Shown in pieces: positions 1-6,410 of a stretch of 6,474 bases of DNA. The notes under the pieces are model-generated. The model worked only from the letters and a program-made list of their open reading frames with translations. It was not told the DNA's origin and made no database searches. Position numbers and translations under genes: made by a program. Numbering within the stretch: the first letter of the stretch is position 1; each line of letters opens with the position of its first letter. Source of the stretch: Eubacteriales bacterium (GTDB lineage: Bacteria; Bacillota_A; Clostridia; Lachnospirales; Lachnospiraceae); assembly GCA_030527765.1 (NCBI GenBank), contig JAUNAE010000217.1, forward strand, positions 1-6,474. Reading direction: 5' to 3'.

Positions 1-116
1 AAAGCCCGTAATTACTAGGTTTTTCCCGTGTTGAGAGAAAGAAATACGGTCTCAAAGCTGCTCGTCGCGCACCTCAGTTCTCAAAGAGATAATCATCTCT
101 TACATCAAGAGATTAC
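1..116 (+). other. 3' end of an upstream transcript, non-coding, unidentified
   Basis: All three + strand frames close within the first 34 bases, so at most a few C-terminal codons of an upstream gene could lie here. The rest up to the terminator carries no credible coding frame. Visible structure: an 8-base direct repeat TCTCAAAG at 50-57 and 79-86. Either copy could pair through TCTCAA with TTGAGA at 31-36. There are also two alternative hairpins at 84-113, listed separately. Together with the terminator at 117-153 this suggests the tail of an untranslated or structured RNA. I do not recognise the family: there is no tRNA T-loop motif and no 5S rRNA signature. It could equally be an ordinary 3' UTR. 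Confidence 0.3.
84..113 (+). repeat. Two mutually exclusive 7-bp hairpins sharing one arm
   Basis: AAGAGAT at 84-90 is the exact reverse complement of ATCTCTT at 95-101 (4-base loop). The same ATCTCTT can instead pair with a second AAGAGAT at 107-113 (5-base loop). The two folds cannot coexist. They sit just 5' of a strong terminator, an arrangement seen in attenuators, but the terminator stem itself is not part of the switch. The repeats are certain; a regulatory role is speculative. Confidence 0.4.
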
Positions 117-153
117 AAAATCCCGGGAAACCAACGTTTCCCGGGATTTTTTT
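117..153 (+). terminator. Strong intrinsic terminator
   Basis: TCCCGGGAAA at 121-130 pairs perfectly with TTTCCCGGGA at 137-146 around a 6-base loop (CCAACG). Four flanking A/T pairs (117-120 with 147-150) extend the stem to 14 bp, and a run of seven T follows at 147-153. This is a textbook Rho-independent terminator for a transcript entering from the left. The upstream A run is only four bases, so activity on the opposite strand should be weaker. It isolates the genes downstream from upstream read-through. Confidence 0.92.
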
Positions 154-165
154 GTTTTGAGATAA

Positions 166-273
166 GATATTTATGCTGTACCGGTTTTTCATAAAGCAGA
201 TTTCGTCAGGAAGGAAAATGATCCTCTGCAGATCGTCAGGGCAATTCGTGCACTCCTTGTTGAAAAACTGTAA
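166..273 (+). pseudogene. C-terminal remnant of an unrecognised protein
   Basis: A frame opens directly after a TAA at 163-165 and runs to a TAA at 271-273. It encodes about 35 residues with no ATG, GTG or TTG start in frame. The composition is protein-like, with an amphipathic helical ending (NDPLQIVRAIRALLVEKL) such as closes many globular enzymes. It looks like the last part of a gene whose body is missing, because the terminator ends only a few bases upstream. I cannot name the family. The alternative is a chance open frame, as a 108-base stretch without stops is not rare. Its interest comes from lying next to a second broken gene at 381-878. Confidence 0.35.
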
Positions 274-343
274 AATGTAAAGAAAGAACTTTTGATTATG
301 CCAGGGCAGTTCAGAGATTATGAGCAAATATAACAGAAGAATG

Positions 344-360
344 TACAAAATCATTTTGTA
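344..360. repeat. Perfect 8+8 inverted repeat upstream of the GH2 fragment, operator-like
   Basis: TACAAAAT at 344-351 and ATTTTGTA at 353-360 form an exact dyad around a single C. It ends 20 bases before the ATG at 381, between a possible -10 (TATAAC, 329-334) and the RBS. A one-base-centre dyad of this size fits a dimeric repressor site for the former GH2 gene. As RNA the loop would be too small to fold fully. The symmetry is certain; the operator role is inferred. Promoter elements here are weak: a TTGATT at 292-297 pairs with a poor -10. Confidence 0.4.
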
Positions 361-380
361 GAAAAAGAAGGTAAAACGTT

Positions 381-878
381 ATGAAGAAAATTTCGTTTGC
401 AAAGAATTGGAAATGCTATGTGACGGGAGATAGAGATAAGGTTTGGAATGTCGAAATCCCGCATGATGCGATGCAGCTTGATCCGAAGGCGGAAAACAGT
501 CCATCCGGGGTTAATCTTGGCTGGTATGCGGCACGGGATTACACTTATGAAAAAGAATTTTTTGCACCGGAAGAATGGCAGGAGCAGCGGGTTTTGCTGG
601 AATTTGAAGGCGTATATAGAAAGGCTGCTGTTTATCTGAATAATCAAAAGATCGGATATCAGGAATATGGATACAGTGGTTTTTCTGTAGATCTGACAGA
701 GCAGCTGATATTCGGACGATCAAATATTATCAGGGTAGAGGTGATCAACCATGATCAGCCAAACAGCAGATGGTACAGCGGTACAGGAATTTATCGCCCG
801 GTATGGTTGAATCTGATTCCCGCTGATCATATCGTGCCGGAGAAGACAAGGATCACAACAGTAGAGGTACTCAGGTGA
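381..878 (+). pseudogene. Truncated family 2 glycoside hydrolase, N-terminal sugar-binding domain only
   Basis: The 165-codon frame starts at an ATG with RBS AGAAGGT (366-372) eight bases upstream. Residues ~1-155 match the N-terminal jelly-roll (sugar-binding) domain of GH2 enzymes (beta-galactosidase, beta-glucuronidase, beta-mannosidase). Seen are an early IPHDAM segment, a YEKEFFAPEEW strand, an EFEGVYRKAAVYLN core and the hallmark SRWYSGTGIYRPVWL at ~129-143. Whole GH2 enzymes are about 600-1000 residues. The immunoglobulin-like domain and the TIM barrel with both catalytic glutamates are absent, so no hydrolase activity is expected. Homology ends around ITTVEV (~codons 158-163) and the frame stops at TGA 876-878, just where the response-regulator tail begins in another frame. 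A soluble lectin-like domain might still be made, but nothing shows selection for that. Substrate cannot be told from this part. It has no signal peptide. Confidence 0.85.
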
Positions 879-943
879 GCAGAGGCAGAAAAAAAGAGCT
901 GATGGATGCACTTAATAATTTCATGAATGAGGTGAGCAAATGA
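860..943 (+). pseudogene. C-terminal remnant of a LytTR-family response regulator
   Basis: Read with AGT at 860-862 in frame and ending at TGA 941-943, this stretch gives about 27 residues containing VSRGRKKELMDALNNFM. That matches the closing strand and helix of LytTR DNA-binding domains, whose ends typically read as a (V/P)-S-R-x-x-K-K-E-x-x-x-A motif. Its stop overlaps the kinase start (ATGA at 940-943), the usual translationally coupled arrangement of LytTR regulator and GHKL kinase pairs. The receiver domain with its phosphorylated aspartate, and most of the DNA-binding domain (~200 codons), are missing, replaced by the GH2 fragment. The remnant has no start of its own in frame before ATG 902-904. 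The short length makes the family call dependent on context, but motif and position agree. Confidence 0.7.
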
Positions 944-2253
944 TGCAGATCGATTGGGCGAATACTCCCGGAGGTTTCTATGCATTCACATATTGTCTGT
1001 GCAGTATTGCAGTACTGCTGAACTGTCCGCTCAAATTTGACAAAGTGAAAAGCGTGCTGATCACATCAGGTTTTGGTGTGATTTTATTTGTGATCATGAC
1101 AATAACTCATGGGGTGACGCGCTTGCTCTTTGCACCGCTGATGACCTTTTTTATCATGTTGATCTGGTTAAATATCTGGATCATAACAAAATTTGATTTT
1201 CTGACGGCATTGTATTTTGCGGCAAGAATATTTATTATGGGCGAATTACTGAGTTCGACCACATGGATGCTTTGTTATTATCTTGTTTCATGGCAGATCA
1301 TGCCCTTAAGATGGTTAGCGGTCATACCTGTAACGGCGGCGGGGGATTGTCTGCTTGCATTTATCATGTTTTTACTTGAAAAAGGCAATCGAGGTGTAAA
1401 TGAAAGGATCAGAGTCAGTGCAAAGGAACTGCTCTCAACAGCAGCGATTACACTTGCAAGCTATTCGGTAAGTAATCTGAGTTACATCTTTGAAGCGGGA
1501 AATCATAAACAGCTGCTTCTTTCACAGCTGTTCCTGGGGCGCACACTTATGGATCTGGGAGGTGTAGCGATCTTATATGCATTTCACGTACAGCTTGGAC
1601 AGATGAATTCCAGATTTGAGGTAGAGCGTCTGCAGGATATTCTTGAGATGCAGACCCATAATTACGAGATGCTGGAGCAGAGTGTGAATGCTGTAAATCA
1701 GAAATATCATGATTTAAAATACCAGATCTCCATTCTCAAGAATGAATACGGGAGCGGGAAAAGTATCGCTTATTTAGAGCAAATGGAACAGGATATTAAA
1801 GCATATGAGGCCCAGAATAAGACCGGAAATCAGATATTGGATACAATTCTTACCGGAAAGACGCTTTATTGCCAGAATAACTGGATCGAACTGACAGCGG
1901 TTGCGGATGGAAAAGAGCTGGATTTCATGGATCCCATTGATATCAGTACACTGTTCGGCAATATGATCGATAATGCAATTGAGAGCGTCATTAAGATCGA
2001 GAAGAAGGAGCGCAGACTGATTCATCTTACAATTGCAAAACAGAAAGGATTTCTTAGAATTCGAATGGAAAACTGTTATGATGAGAAACCGGAGTTTAAA
2101 GACGGTCTGCCGATCACTACCAAGAAAGATAAAAACTATCATGGCTTTGGTGTGCGTTCCATTCAGAATATTGTGAAAAAATATGGCGGTTCGACGACAA
2201 TGGCAGCAGATAATGGCTGGTTTGAACTGCGAATTTTGATTCCATTAAAATAA
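940..2253 (+). CDS. GHKL-type sensor histidine kinase (AgrC-like), apparently orphaned
   Basis: A 437-residue membrane sensor kinase. Residues ~12-220 are strongly hydrophobic and give about six or seven membrane helices with no large extracellular domain, so the signal is probably sensed in or near the membrane. A coiled-coil-like linker (~218-260) leads to the phosphoacceptor box KYHDLKYQI with His257. The GHKL ATPase domain follows: N box NMIDNAIES (Asn341/Asn345), an ITTKKDK segment at 392-398 and the G box HGFGVRSI (Gly402, Gly404). All kinase motifs look intact. Membrane layout and motifs resemble kinases that pair with LytTR regulators in Clostridia; the partner here survives only as a tail overlapping this start. 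GAGGTG at 929-934 lies 5 bases from ATG 940 and 8 from ATG 943, so initiation at 943 is equally plausible. No own promoter is evident; expression probably comes from the GH2 leader. Unless a regulator is encoded elsewhere, the kinase has no local target. Confidence 0.9.
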   Translation: MMQIDWANTPGGFYAFTYCLCSIAVLLNCPLKFDKVKSVLITSGFGVILFVIMTITHGVTRLLFAPLMTFFIMLIWLNIWIITKFDFLTALYFAARIFIMGELLSSTTWMLCYYLVSWQIMPLRWLAVIPVTAAGDCLLAFIMFLLEKGNRGVNERIRVSAKELLSTAAITLASYSVSNLSYIFEAGNHKQLLLSQLFLGRTLMDLGGVAILYAFHVQLGQMNSRFEVERLQDILEMQTHNYEMLEQSVNAVNQKYHDLKYQISILKNEYGSGKSIAYLEQMEQDIKAYEAQNKTGNQILDTILTGKTLYCQNNWIELTAVADGKELDFMDPIDISTLFGNMIDNAIESVIKIEKKERRLIHLTIAKQKGFLRIRMENCYDEKPEFKDGLPITTKKDKNYHGFGVRSIQNIVKKYGGSTTMAADNGWFELRILIPLK

Positions 2254-2259
2254 CTTAAT

Positions 2260-2290
2260 ACGGTTCACGTTTAAAAATTTACCGTTTGCG
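2260..2290 (+). promoter_or_regulatory. Paired direct repeats, candidate LytTR regulator binding site
   Basis: ACGGTTCACG (2260-2269) and ACCGTTTGCG (2281-2290) are identical at 7 of 10 positions, in direct orientation, with an 11-base A/T spacer. The repeat distance is 21 bp, two helical turns. The published LytTR consensus is a 9-bp element centred on GTT; the two copies match it at about 7 and 8 of 9 positions by eye. They end shortly upstream of the -35 position of the promoter at 2298-2326, as expected for an activator. Paired 21-bp repeats also fit AraC-type proteins, so the family assignment rests on the neighbouring kinase and regulator tail. ACGGT and ACCGT also form a short inverted repeat. 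Confidence 0.5.
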
Positions 2291-2297
2291 ACAGACT

Positions 2298-2326
2298 CTG
2301 CTTTGAATAAAATGATGTCTTATAAT
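2298..2326 (+). promoter_or_regulatory. Promoter of the rhamnosidase-symporter operon
   Basis: A consensus -10 TATAAT lies at 2321-2326. At 17-bp spacing the -35 is CTGCTT (2298-2303), a poor match to TTGACA. A perfect -10 with a poor -35 and direct repeats just upstream is the usual form of an activator-dependent promoter. Transcription would start near 2333, giving a ~50-base leader before the ATG at 2383. No terminator separates the kinase gene from this promoter, so read-through from upstream is also possible. Confidence 0.6.
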
Positions 2327-2382
2327 TACGATAGCTAATTGATTTAGACAGTATACGTAAGCGAAAGGAAAGGGTAGCGGCT

Positions 2383-4941
2383 ATGTTACAGATTGTAGAT
2401 TTCAACTGTGAAAATAAAAAGTATGGTTGTGTTACGGACAAGACACAGCCGTACTTTTCTTTTTCTTTAGAGAGTGATAAGACCGGCACCGAACTTGCAG
2501 GCGGAGAACTCAGTGTTGGAACCTGGAAAACGCAGATCTCCGACCAGATTCAGATAGTATATGAGGGTGAACAGCTGATGCCTTTTTCAAAATACGAGGC
2601 AAAGCTTTCGGTAATAGATAATTATGGAGAGAGTGCGCAGGCCTCTCTGTTCTTTGAGACCGGTCGTATGGACGGAGAATGGGAGAGTAACTGGATCACA
2701 GATACGGCATATCATTTTACAGAAAAGAAGATATCTCCTGTACCAATGACATTTCGAAAAAAACTTTATTTGAAGAAACCGGTTGCTTCAGCAAAAATAT
2801 ATGCGACAGCACTTGGCATATATGAATTATTTTTAGACGGGAATAAGGTGGGAAATCAGTATTATGCACCGGGATTTACTTCTTATAAGAATCAGCTTCA
2901 GTATCAGGTATATGATGTAACAACTGATATTGAAAAAGCGCATGAGATCACTGCAATTGTGGCAGGCGGATGGGCAGTCGGTTCATTTGTATTTACCAGA
3001 AAAAATCGAATTACCGCACCGCGCCAGGCATTACTGCTTGAGATCCGCATTGAATATAAAGACGGAAGCCGGGAGGTGATCGGAACGGATGAAAGCTGGG
3101 ATGTTACTTCGGATGGAAATGTCCGAATGGCAGACTGGTATGATGGAGAGGTTTATGATGCATCACTTGATAACGCACATATCAGTTGGCGAAAGGCCGG
3201 AAGAGAGACATTAAAAATTCATCCTGACATCTTAGCGGATTACGGAGCTCCTGTGAAGGAGATCAGACGATTAAAGCCGGAATATATTGGTGAAAAGGAT
3301 GGAGAGCTGATCTTCGATTTTAAACAGAATTTTGCCGGAATCGTTGAGTTGACGATCGATGGAACAAAAGGACAGAAAATCATCGTAAAACACGCAGAGG
3401 TACTAAACAGAGACGGATCGCTCAATACCCGATTTTTACGCTCAGCCAGGGCGACCCTGGATTATACATGCAAGGACGGAAGACAGACATATTCCCCTTC
3501 TTTTACCTATATGGGATTCCGCTATGTGGGAATTCAAGGTATTTCGGCAGATAAGATCAGTGTGGAAGGAATCGTATTATCTTCCGACATAGAAGAAATC
3601 GGTACATTTGCATGCTCCGACAATAGATTGAATCGATTACAGGAAAATATTAAATGGAGTGCAAGAGCTAATTTTATGGACATTCCGACTGACTGTCCTC
3701 AGCGAGATGAACGCATGGGATGGACCGGAGACATTGCCGTATTTTCCGAAACTGCTTCCTACAACTTTAATATGACAAAGTTCTATGACAAATGGTTAAA
3801 AGATGTAAGAAGTGAACAGCTTCCGACGGGAGGTATCCCCAATACAGTTCCGGCACAAGGTTATGGCTTCCCCGCGACGATGCCAACAATGGCAATGGAT
3901 TTCTGGGGAGATGCATGTGTATTGGTACCCTGGGCAGATTACAAGGCAAGAGGAAATAAGGAAGTATTAAGATCCTGCTATCCGATGATGAAAAAATATG
4001 TGAATGCCTGCAGGTTCTGGGCAGGAATAGGAATTGGTGATTATCGCTATATCTGGCATACACCTTCCGTATTGCATTTTGGAGACTGGATCGCTCCGGA
4101 TGTTCCGAAGATGAGTCAGTGGCAGAAGAGAAGCAAATGGACGGCAACCGCGAGTTTATGCAACACAAGCAGACTGGTTGCCCGGATAGCGGATATACTC
4201 GGTGAGTCGGAAGACGCCGTCAAGTATATGGAATTAAGCAAAAAAGTTGCGAAGGCATACCGCAGCGTATTTACAGACAAGAATGGAAAGTTAAAGGAAG
4301 AATTTCAGACAGGTTATGTACTTCCGTTATATTTCGATATGCTGCCGGAAAACGAGGCAAAAAAGGCCGCAGGTAATCTTGCAGAGCTTGTAAAAAAGAA
4401 TAATTATCGGATCGGAACAGGATTCCCGGGAACACCTTATATTCTCTTTGCACTTGCAGATCATGGATATGAGGACGTGGCTTATCGCATGCTGATGAAC
4501 GATAGCTGTCCGTCATGGCTGTATGAAGTGAAATCAGGAGCAACCACGATCTGGGAGCGATGGGATGGTCTGGATGAAAACGGGGAATGCCCGATCAGTA
4601 ATGACGGGACTGATATGATGGTTTCATATAATCACTATGCAAGCGGTGCGGTAGGAGCATTTTTCTATCGAAGAATTGCCGGAATAGAAAGTGTGTCACC
4701 CGGATTTAAAAAATTCCGGATTCGACCGGTCTTAGATCCGAATAGAAGTATTACAAATGCAGAAGCTGCGCTTAAGACTCCGTACGGAAAGCTTGCTGTG
4801 GAGTGGAAAGTGGTTGAGAATACCTATGATATGAAATTGAAGGTGCCGGTGGGAACAAGTGGTGTGGTAACTTTACCGAATGGTGAGCAAAAGGAAGTAT
4901 GCCATGGAAATTACCATTGGAGTGTAAACCTGACAGATTAA
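2383..4941 (+). CDS. Alpha-L-rhamnosidase, glycoside hydrolase family 78
   Basis: The 852-residue enzyme releases terminal alpha-L-rhamnose from rhamnosides such as plant flavonoid glycosides or pectic oligosaccharides, by inversion. Domain order matches full-length GH78: an N-terminal beta-sandwich (~1-95), the rhamnosidase N domain (~127-290, with SAKIYATALGIYELFLDG), a further beta-sandwich (~305-405, with FDFKQNFAG), the (alpha/alpha)6 catalytic barrel (~410-745) and the C-terminal beta domain (~750-850). The family hallmark DCPQRDERMGWTGD spans 437-450, with Glu443 the expected general acid. Glu725 in TTIWERWDG is the likely general base. SYNHYASG at 748-755 is typical of the barrel end. 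Length is normal and both glutamates are present, so it should be active. No signal peptide or anchor is seen, so it acts in the cytoplasm after import of its substrate. RBS AAAGGG (2369-2374) lies 8 bases before ATG. It is the first gene of an operon with the symporter. Exact substrate cannot be read from sequence. Confidence 0.96.
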   Translation: MLQIVDFNCENKKYGCVTDKTQPYFSFSLESDKTGTELAGGELSVGTWKTQISDQIQIVYEGEQLMPFSKYEAKLSVIDNYGESAQASLFFETGRMDGEWESNWITDTAYHFTEKKISPVPMTFRKKLYLKKPVASAKIYATALGIYELFLDGNKVGNQYYAPGFTSYKNQLQYQVYDVTTDIEKAHEITAIVAGGWAVGSFVFTRKNRITAPRQALLLEIRIEYKDGSREVIGTDESWDVTSDGNVRMADWYDGEVYDASLDNAHISWRKAGRETLKIHPDILADYGAPVKEIRRLKPEYIGEKDGELIFDFKQNFAGIVELTIDGTKGQKIIVKHAEVLNRDGSLNTRFLRSARATLDYTCKDGRQTYSPSFTYMGFRYVGIQGISADKISVEGIVLSSDIEEIGTFACSDNRLNRLQENIKWSARANFMDIPTDCPQRDERMGWTGDIAVFSETASYNFNMTKFYDKWLKDVRSEQLPTGGIPNTVPAQGYGFPATMPTMAMDFWGDACVLVPWADYKARGNKEVLRSCYPMMKKYVNACRFWAGIGIGDYRYIWHTPSVLHFGDWIAPDVPKMSQWQKRSKWTATASLCNTSRLVARIADILGESEDAVKYMELSKKVAKAYRSVFTDKNGKLKEEFQTGYVLPLYFDMLPENEAKKAAGNLAELVKKNNYRIGTGFPGTPYILFALADHGYEDVAYRMLMNDSCPSWLYEVKSGATTIWERWDGLDENGECPISNDGTDMMVSYNHYASGAVGAFFYRRIAGIESVSPGFKKFRIRPVLDPNRSITNAEAALKTPYGKLAVEWKVVENTYDMKLKVPVGTSGVVTLPNGEQKEVCHGNYHWSVNLTD
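2410..2465 (+). repeat. Long hairpin with U-rich 3' arm inside the start of the rhamnosidase gene
   Basis: GTATGGTTGTGT (2421-2432) pairs with ACACAGCCGTAC (2443-2454) through 12 positions, two of them G-U. Four A-U pairs extend it (2417-2420 with 2455-2458), then two mismatches, then further A-U and G-C pairs out to 2410/2465. The loop is 10 bases (2433-2442). The 3' arm runs into TTTTCTTTTTCTTT, so the transcript resembles an intrinsic terminator located ~10-28 codons into the gene. Translating ribosomes would normally prevent folding. The inverted repeat is certain; a role as translation-sensitive attenuator is inferred. Confidence 0.6.
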
Positions 4942-4953
4942 GAGAGGAAAACG

Positions 4954-6381
4954 ATGAGTAAGAAAAAAGATCTGTGGAGCCACCCGCTTCTTCAGACAAA
5001 AATAAAAAGTGATAATGTAAAAGTAGTAGAAATGTTTTTCGGATACCTTGCAGGACCGTTTGGAGCACTTCTTGCATCAGGTATTTTTACAAGTATACTG
5101 CAGACCTACTTTACAGATGTATTAAAGTTAAATCTTGCCTTTCTGACAACACTGCAGCTGGTATCTACAATTCTCATTGTAGCTGCGAATCTGATGGTGG
5201 GGCAGTTAATTGAACATACCAATACAATGGCGGGTAAAGCAAGACCCTGGGTTTTATTATCTGCACTTACGTTATCTATAGCCAGTGTTTTGATGTTTAT
5301 TGTGCCGTTTAAAGGTGTTGCCAAAATGGTATGGATCGCGATTGCATATAATCTTTTCTATGCAGTAGCCTATCCCATTTATAATACAGCGAATTCAACA
5401 TTGATCCCTCTGTCTACAAGAGATACAGATCAAAGAGGTATTCTTGCATCTATGACGAATATCGCGGGACTTGGAGTTATGGGCGCAGGTTCCATGGTAT
5501 TTCCCATGCTGGTATCCTTTGCATTAAAAGAAAATCAGGGATTATGGTTTCTTGCAATGCTGGCAATTGCGATCTTCTCGGCACTTACAATTTATCTGCA
5601 GTTCCTCTTTACAAGAGAGAGAATTACAGAAGAACTGAGAAGCGGCGTAGAAGAGGAAGAAAAGAAGGAGACTTCATCCATTAAGGATCAGCTTAAGGCT
5701 GTGACAGGTGAAAAAATGTGGTGGATCGTTATTCTTTTCTACATCAGCTTCCAGTGGAGCGGTGCAATGAAAAATGGTTCTATGGCATATTTTTGTAAAT
5801 GGGTATTAGACAATACCTTCTTCGGAAATGCCGATGCATGGGGGGCATCCCAGTCCCTGCTGGCGATTCTCGGTGCAGTACCTATGGCAGTTGCAGCGAT
5901 ATTTGTGAACCCGTTGTGCATCAGATTTGGAAAAAAACCTGTAATTATTGCGGGATCACTGCTTGCTGTAATCGGTGGAATAATTGCGATCCTGGGAAAC
6001 GGTCAGATCGTTCCGGTTGCAGTTGGGATCGCACTTAAGTGTCTTGGTTCAGCTCCTGCATGCTATATGATTCTTGCATTGCTTGCAGATGTTATTGACC
6101 TTATCGAATCAAAACGCGGAATTCGCACGGATGGACTCACGATGTCGATATACAGTTCGATCATGGTAGCTGCAACACCGATTTGTAATGCGATCTTCAG
6201 TGCTATGCTTGGGGTGAGCGGTTATGATCAGAATGCAGATGTTGCACTTGGAGTTCTTGGTCAGTCAGCAAGTGCTAAGACCGCCATCTCTGTGGGATAC
6301 ATCTGGATCGAGACAATTGCATATGCTCTTTGTATATTACTGATGCTTTTATACAATGTGAAAAAAACAAAGCAGAAATAA
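4954..6381 (+). CDS. MFS sugar:cation symporter, GPH (glycoside-pentoside-hexuronide) family
   Basis: The 475-residue integral membrane protein has about 12 hydrophobic helices in two halves. They are split by a charged cytoplasmic loop (~220-245, with EEEEKKE). The GPH pattern is clear: helix-rich start YLAGPFGALLASG, the loop 2-3 signature GKARPW (residues 94-99) and a conserved RDTDQRG segment (156-162) after helix 4. Members such as MelB, XynB/XylP and GusB import glycosides or oligosaccharides with Na+ or H+. Here the likely cargo is a rhamnose-containing glycoside or released oligosaccharide, because the gene begins 12 bases after the stop of the cytoplasmic rhamnosidase. RBS GAGAGG (4942-4947) lies 6 bases from the ATG. 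It is co-transcribed with the rhamnosidase. Length and helices are complete, with no sign of damage. Substrate is inferred from context only; a transporter for another sugar cannot be excluded. Confidence 0.93.
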   Translation: MSKKKDLWSHPLLQTKIKSDNVKVVEMFFGYLAGPFGALLASGIFTSILQTYFTDVLKLNLAFLTTLQLVSTILIVAANLMVGQLIEHTNTMAGKARPWVLLSALTLSIASVLMFIVPFKGVAKMVWIAIAYNLFYAVAYPIYNTANSTLIPLSTRDTDQRGILASMTNIAGLGVMGAGSMVFPMLVSFALKENQGLWFLAMLAIAIFSALTIYLQFLFTRERITEELRSGVEEEEKKETSSIKDQLKAVTGEKMWWIVILFYISFQWSGAMKNGSMAYFCKWVLDNTFFGNADAWGASQSLLAILGAVPMAVAAIFVNPLCIRFGKKPVIIAGSLLAVIGGIIAILGNGQIVPVAVGIALKCLGSAPACYMILALLADVIDLIESKRGIRTDGLTMSIYSSIMVAATPICNAIFSAMLGVSGYDQNADVALGVLGQSASAKTAISVGYIWIETIAYALCILLMLLYNVKKTKQK

Positions 6382-6396
6382 ATAGAGGATAATATA

Positions 6397-6410
6397 GTAT
6401 CAATTGATAC
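6397..6410. repeat. 14-bp perfect palindrome after the symporter, operator-like
   Basis: GTATCAATTGATAC is self-complementary over all 14 bases, 15 bases after the symporter stop. It overlaps possible -10 sequences (GATAAT 6388-6393, TATAGT 6393-6398), though no convincing -35 is visible. Perfect palindromes of this size are often repressor sites, here perhaps for a gene starting just beyond the window. There is no T run, so it is not a terminator. The symmetry is certain; its role is not. Confidence 0.4.

Noticed and set aside
1..120. tRNA or 5S rRNA gene at the left edge
   Set aside because: There is no T-loop consensus, no acceptor-stem pairing and no recognisable 5S motif.
381..878. Complete small sugar-binding protein rather than a broken GH2
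   Set aside because: The match to the GH2 N-terminal domain stops abruptly exactly where a foreign regulator tail starts, there is no secretion signal, and a stand-alone cytoplasmic domain of this kind has no obvious role.
1774..2142. Minus-strand 122-codon frame
   Set aside because: It lies entirely within the ATPase domain of the kinase gene, shows no recognisable family and has cysteine/leucine/phenylalanine-rich shadow composition.
2254..2285. Terminator for the kinase gene formed by ACGGT/ACCGT
   Set aside because: The stem is only 5 bp with a 16-base interior, and no T run follows the second arm. The direct-repeat reading explains it better.
2355..2369. Catabolite-response (cre)-like sequence ACGTAAGCGAAAGGA before the rhamnosidase
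   Set aside because: It has at least three mismatches to the cre consensus at fixed positions, lacks the closing dyad half and overlaps the RBS. The match is too weak to call.
2271..2489. Minus-strand 72-codon frame containing a peptide similar to the rhamnosidase N terminus
   Set aside because: It is the reverse reading of the 2410-2465 dyad, which makes both strands translate alike. There is no RBS, and it lies across the promoter region and the start of a clear gene.
3767..4168. Minus-strand 133-codon frame
   Set aside because: It lies opposite the GH78 catalytic barrel, whose motifs are intact. There are no domain signals and no ribosome binding site of note.
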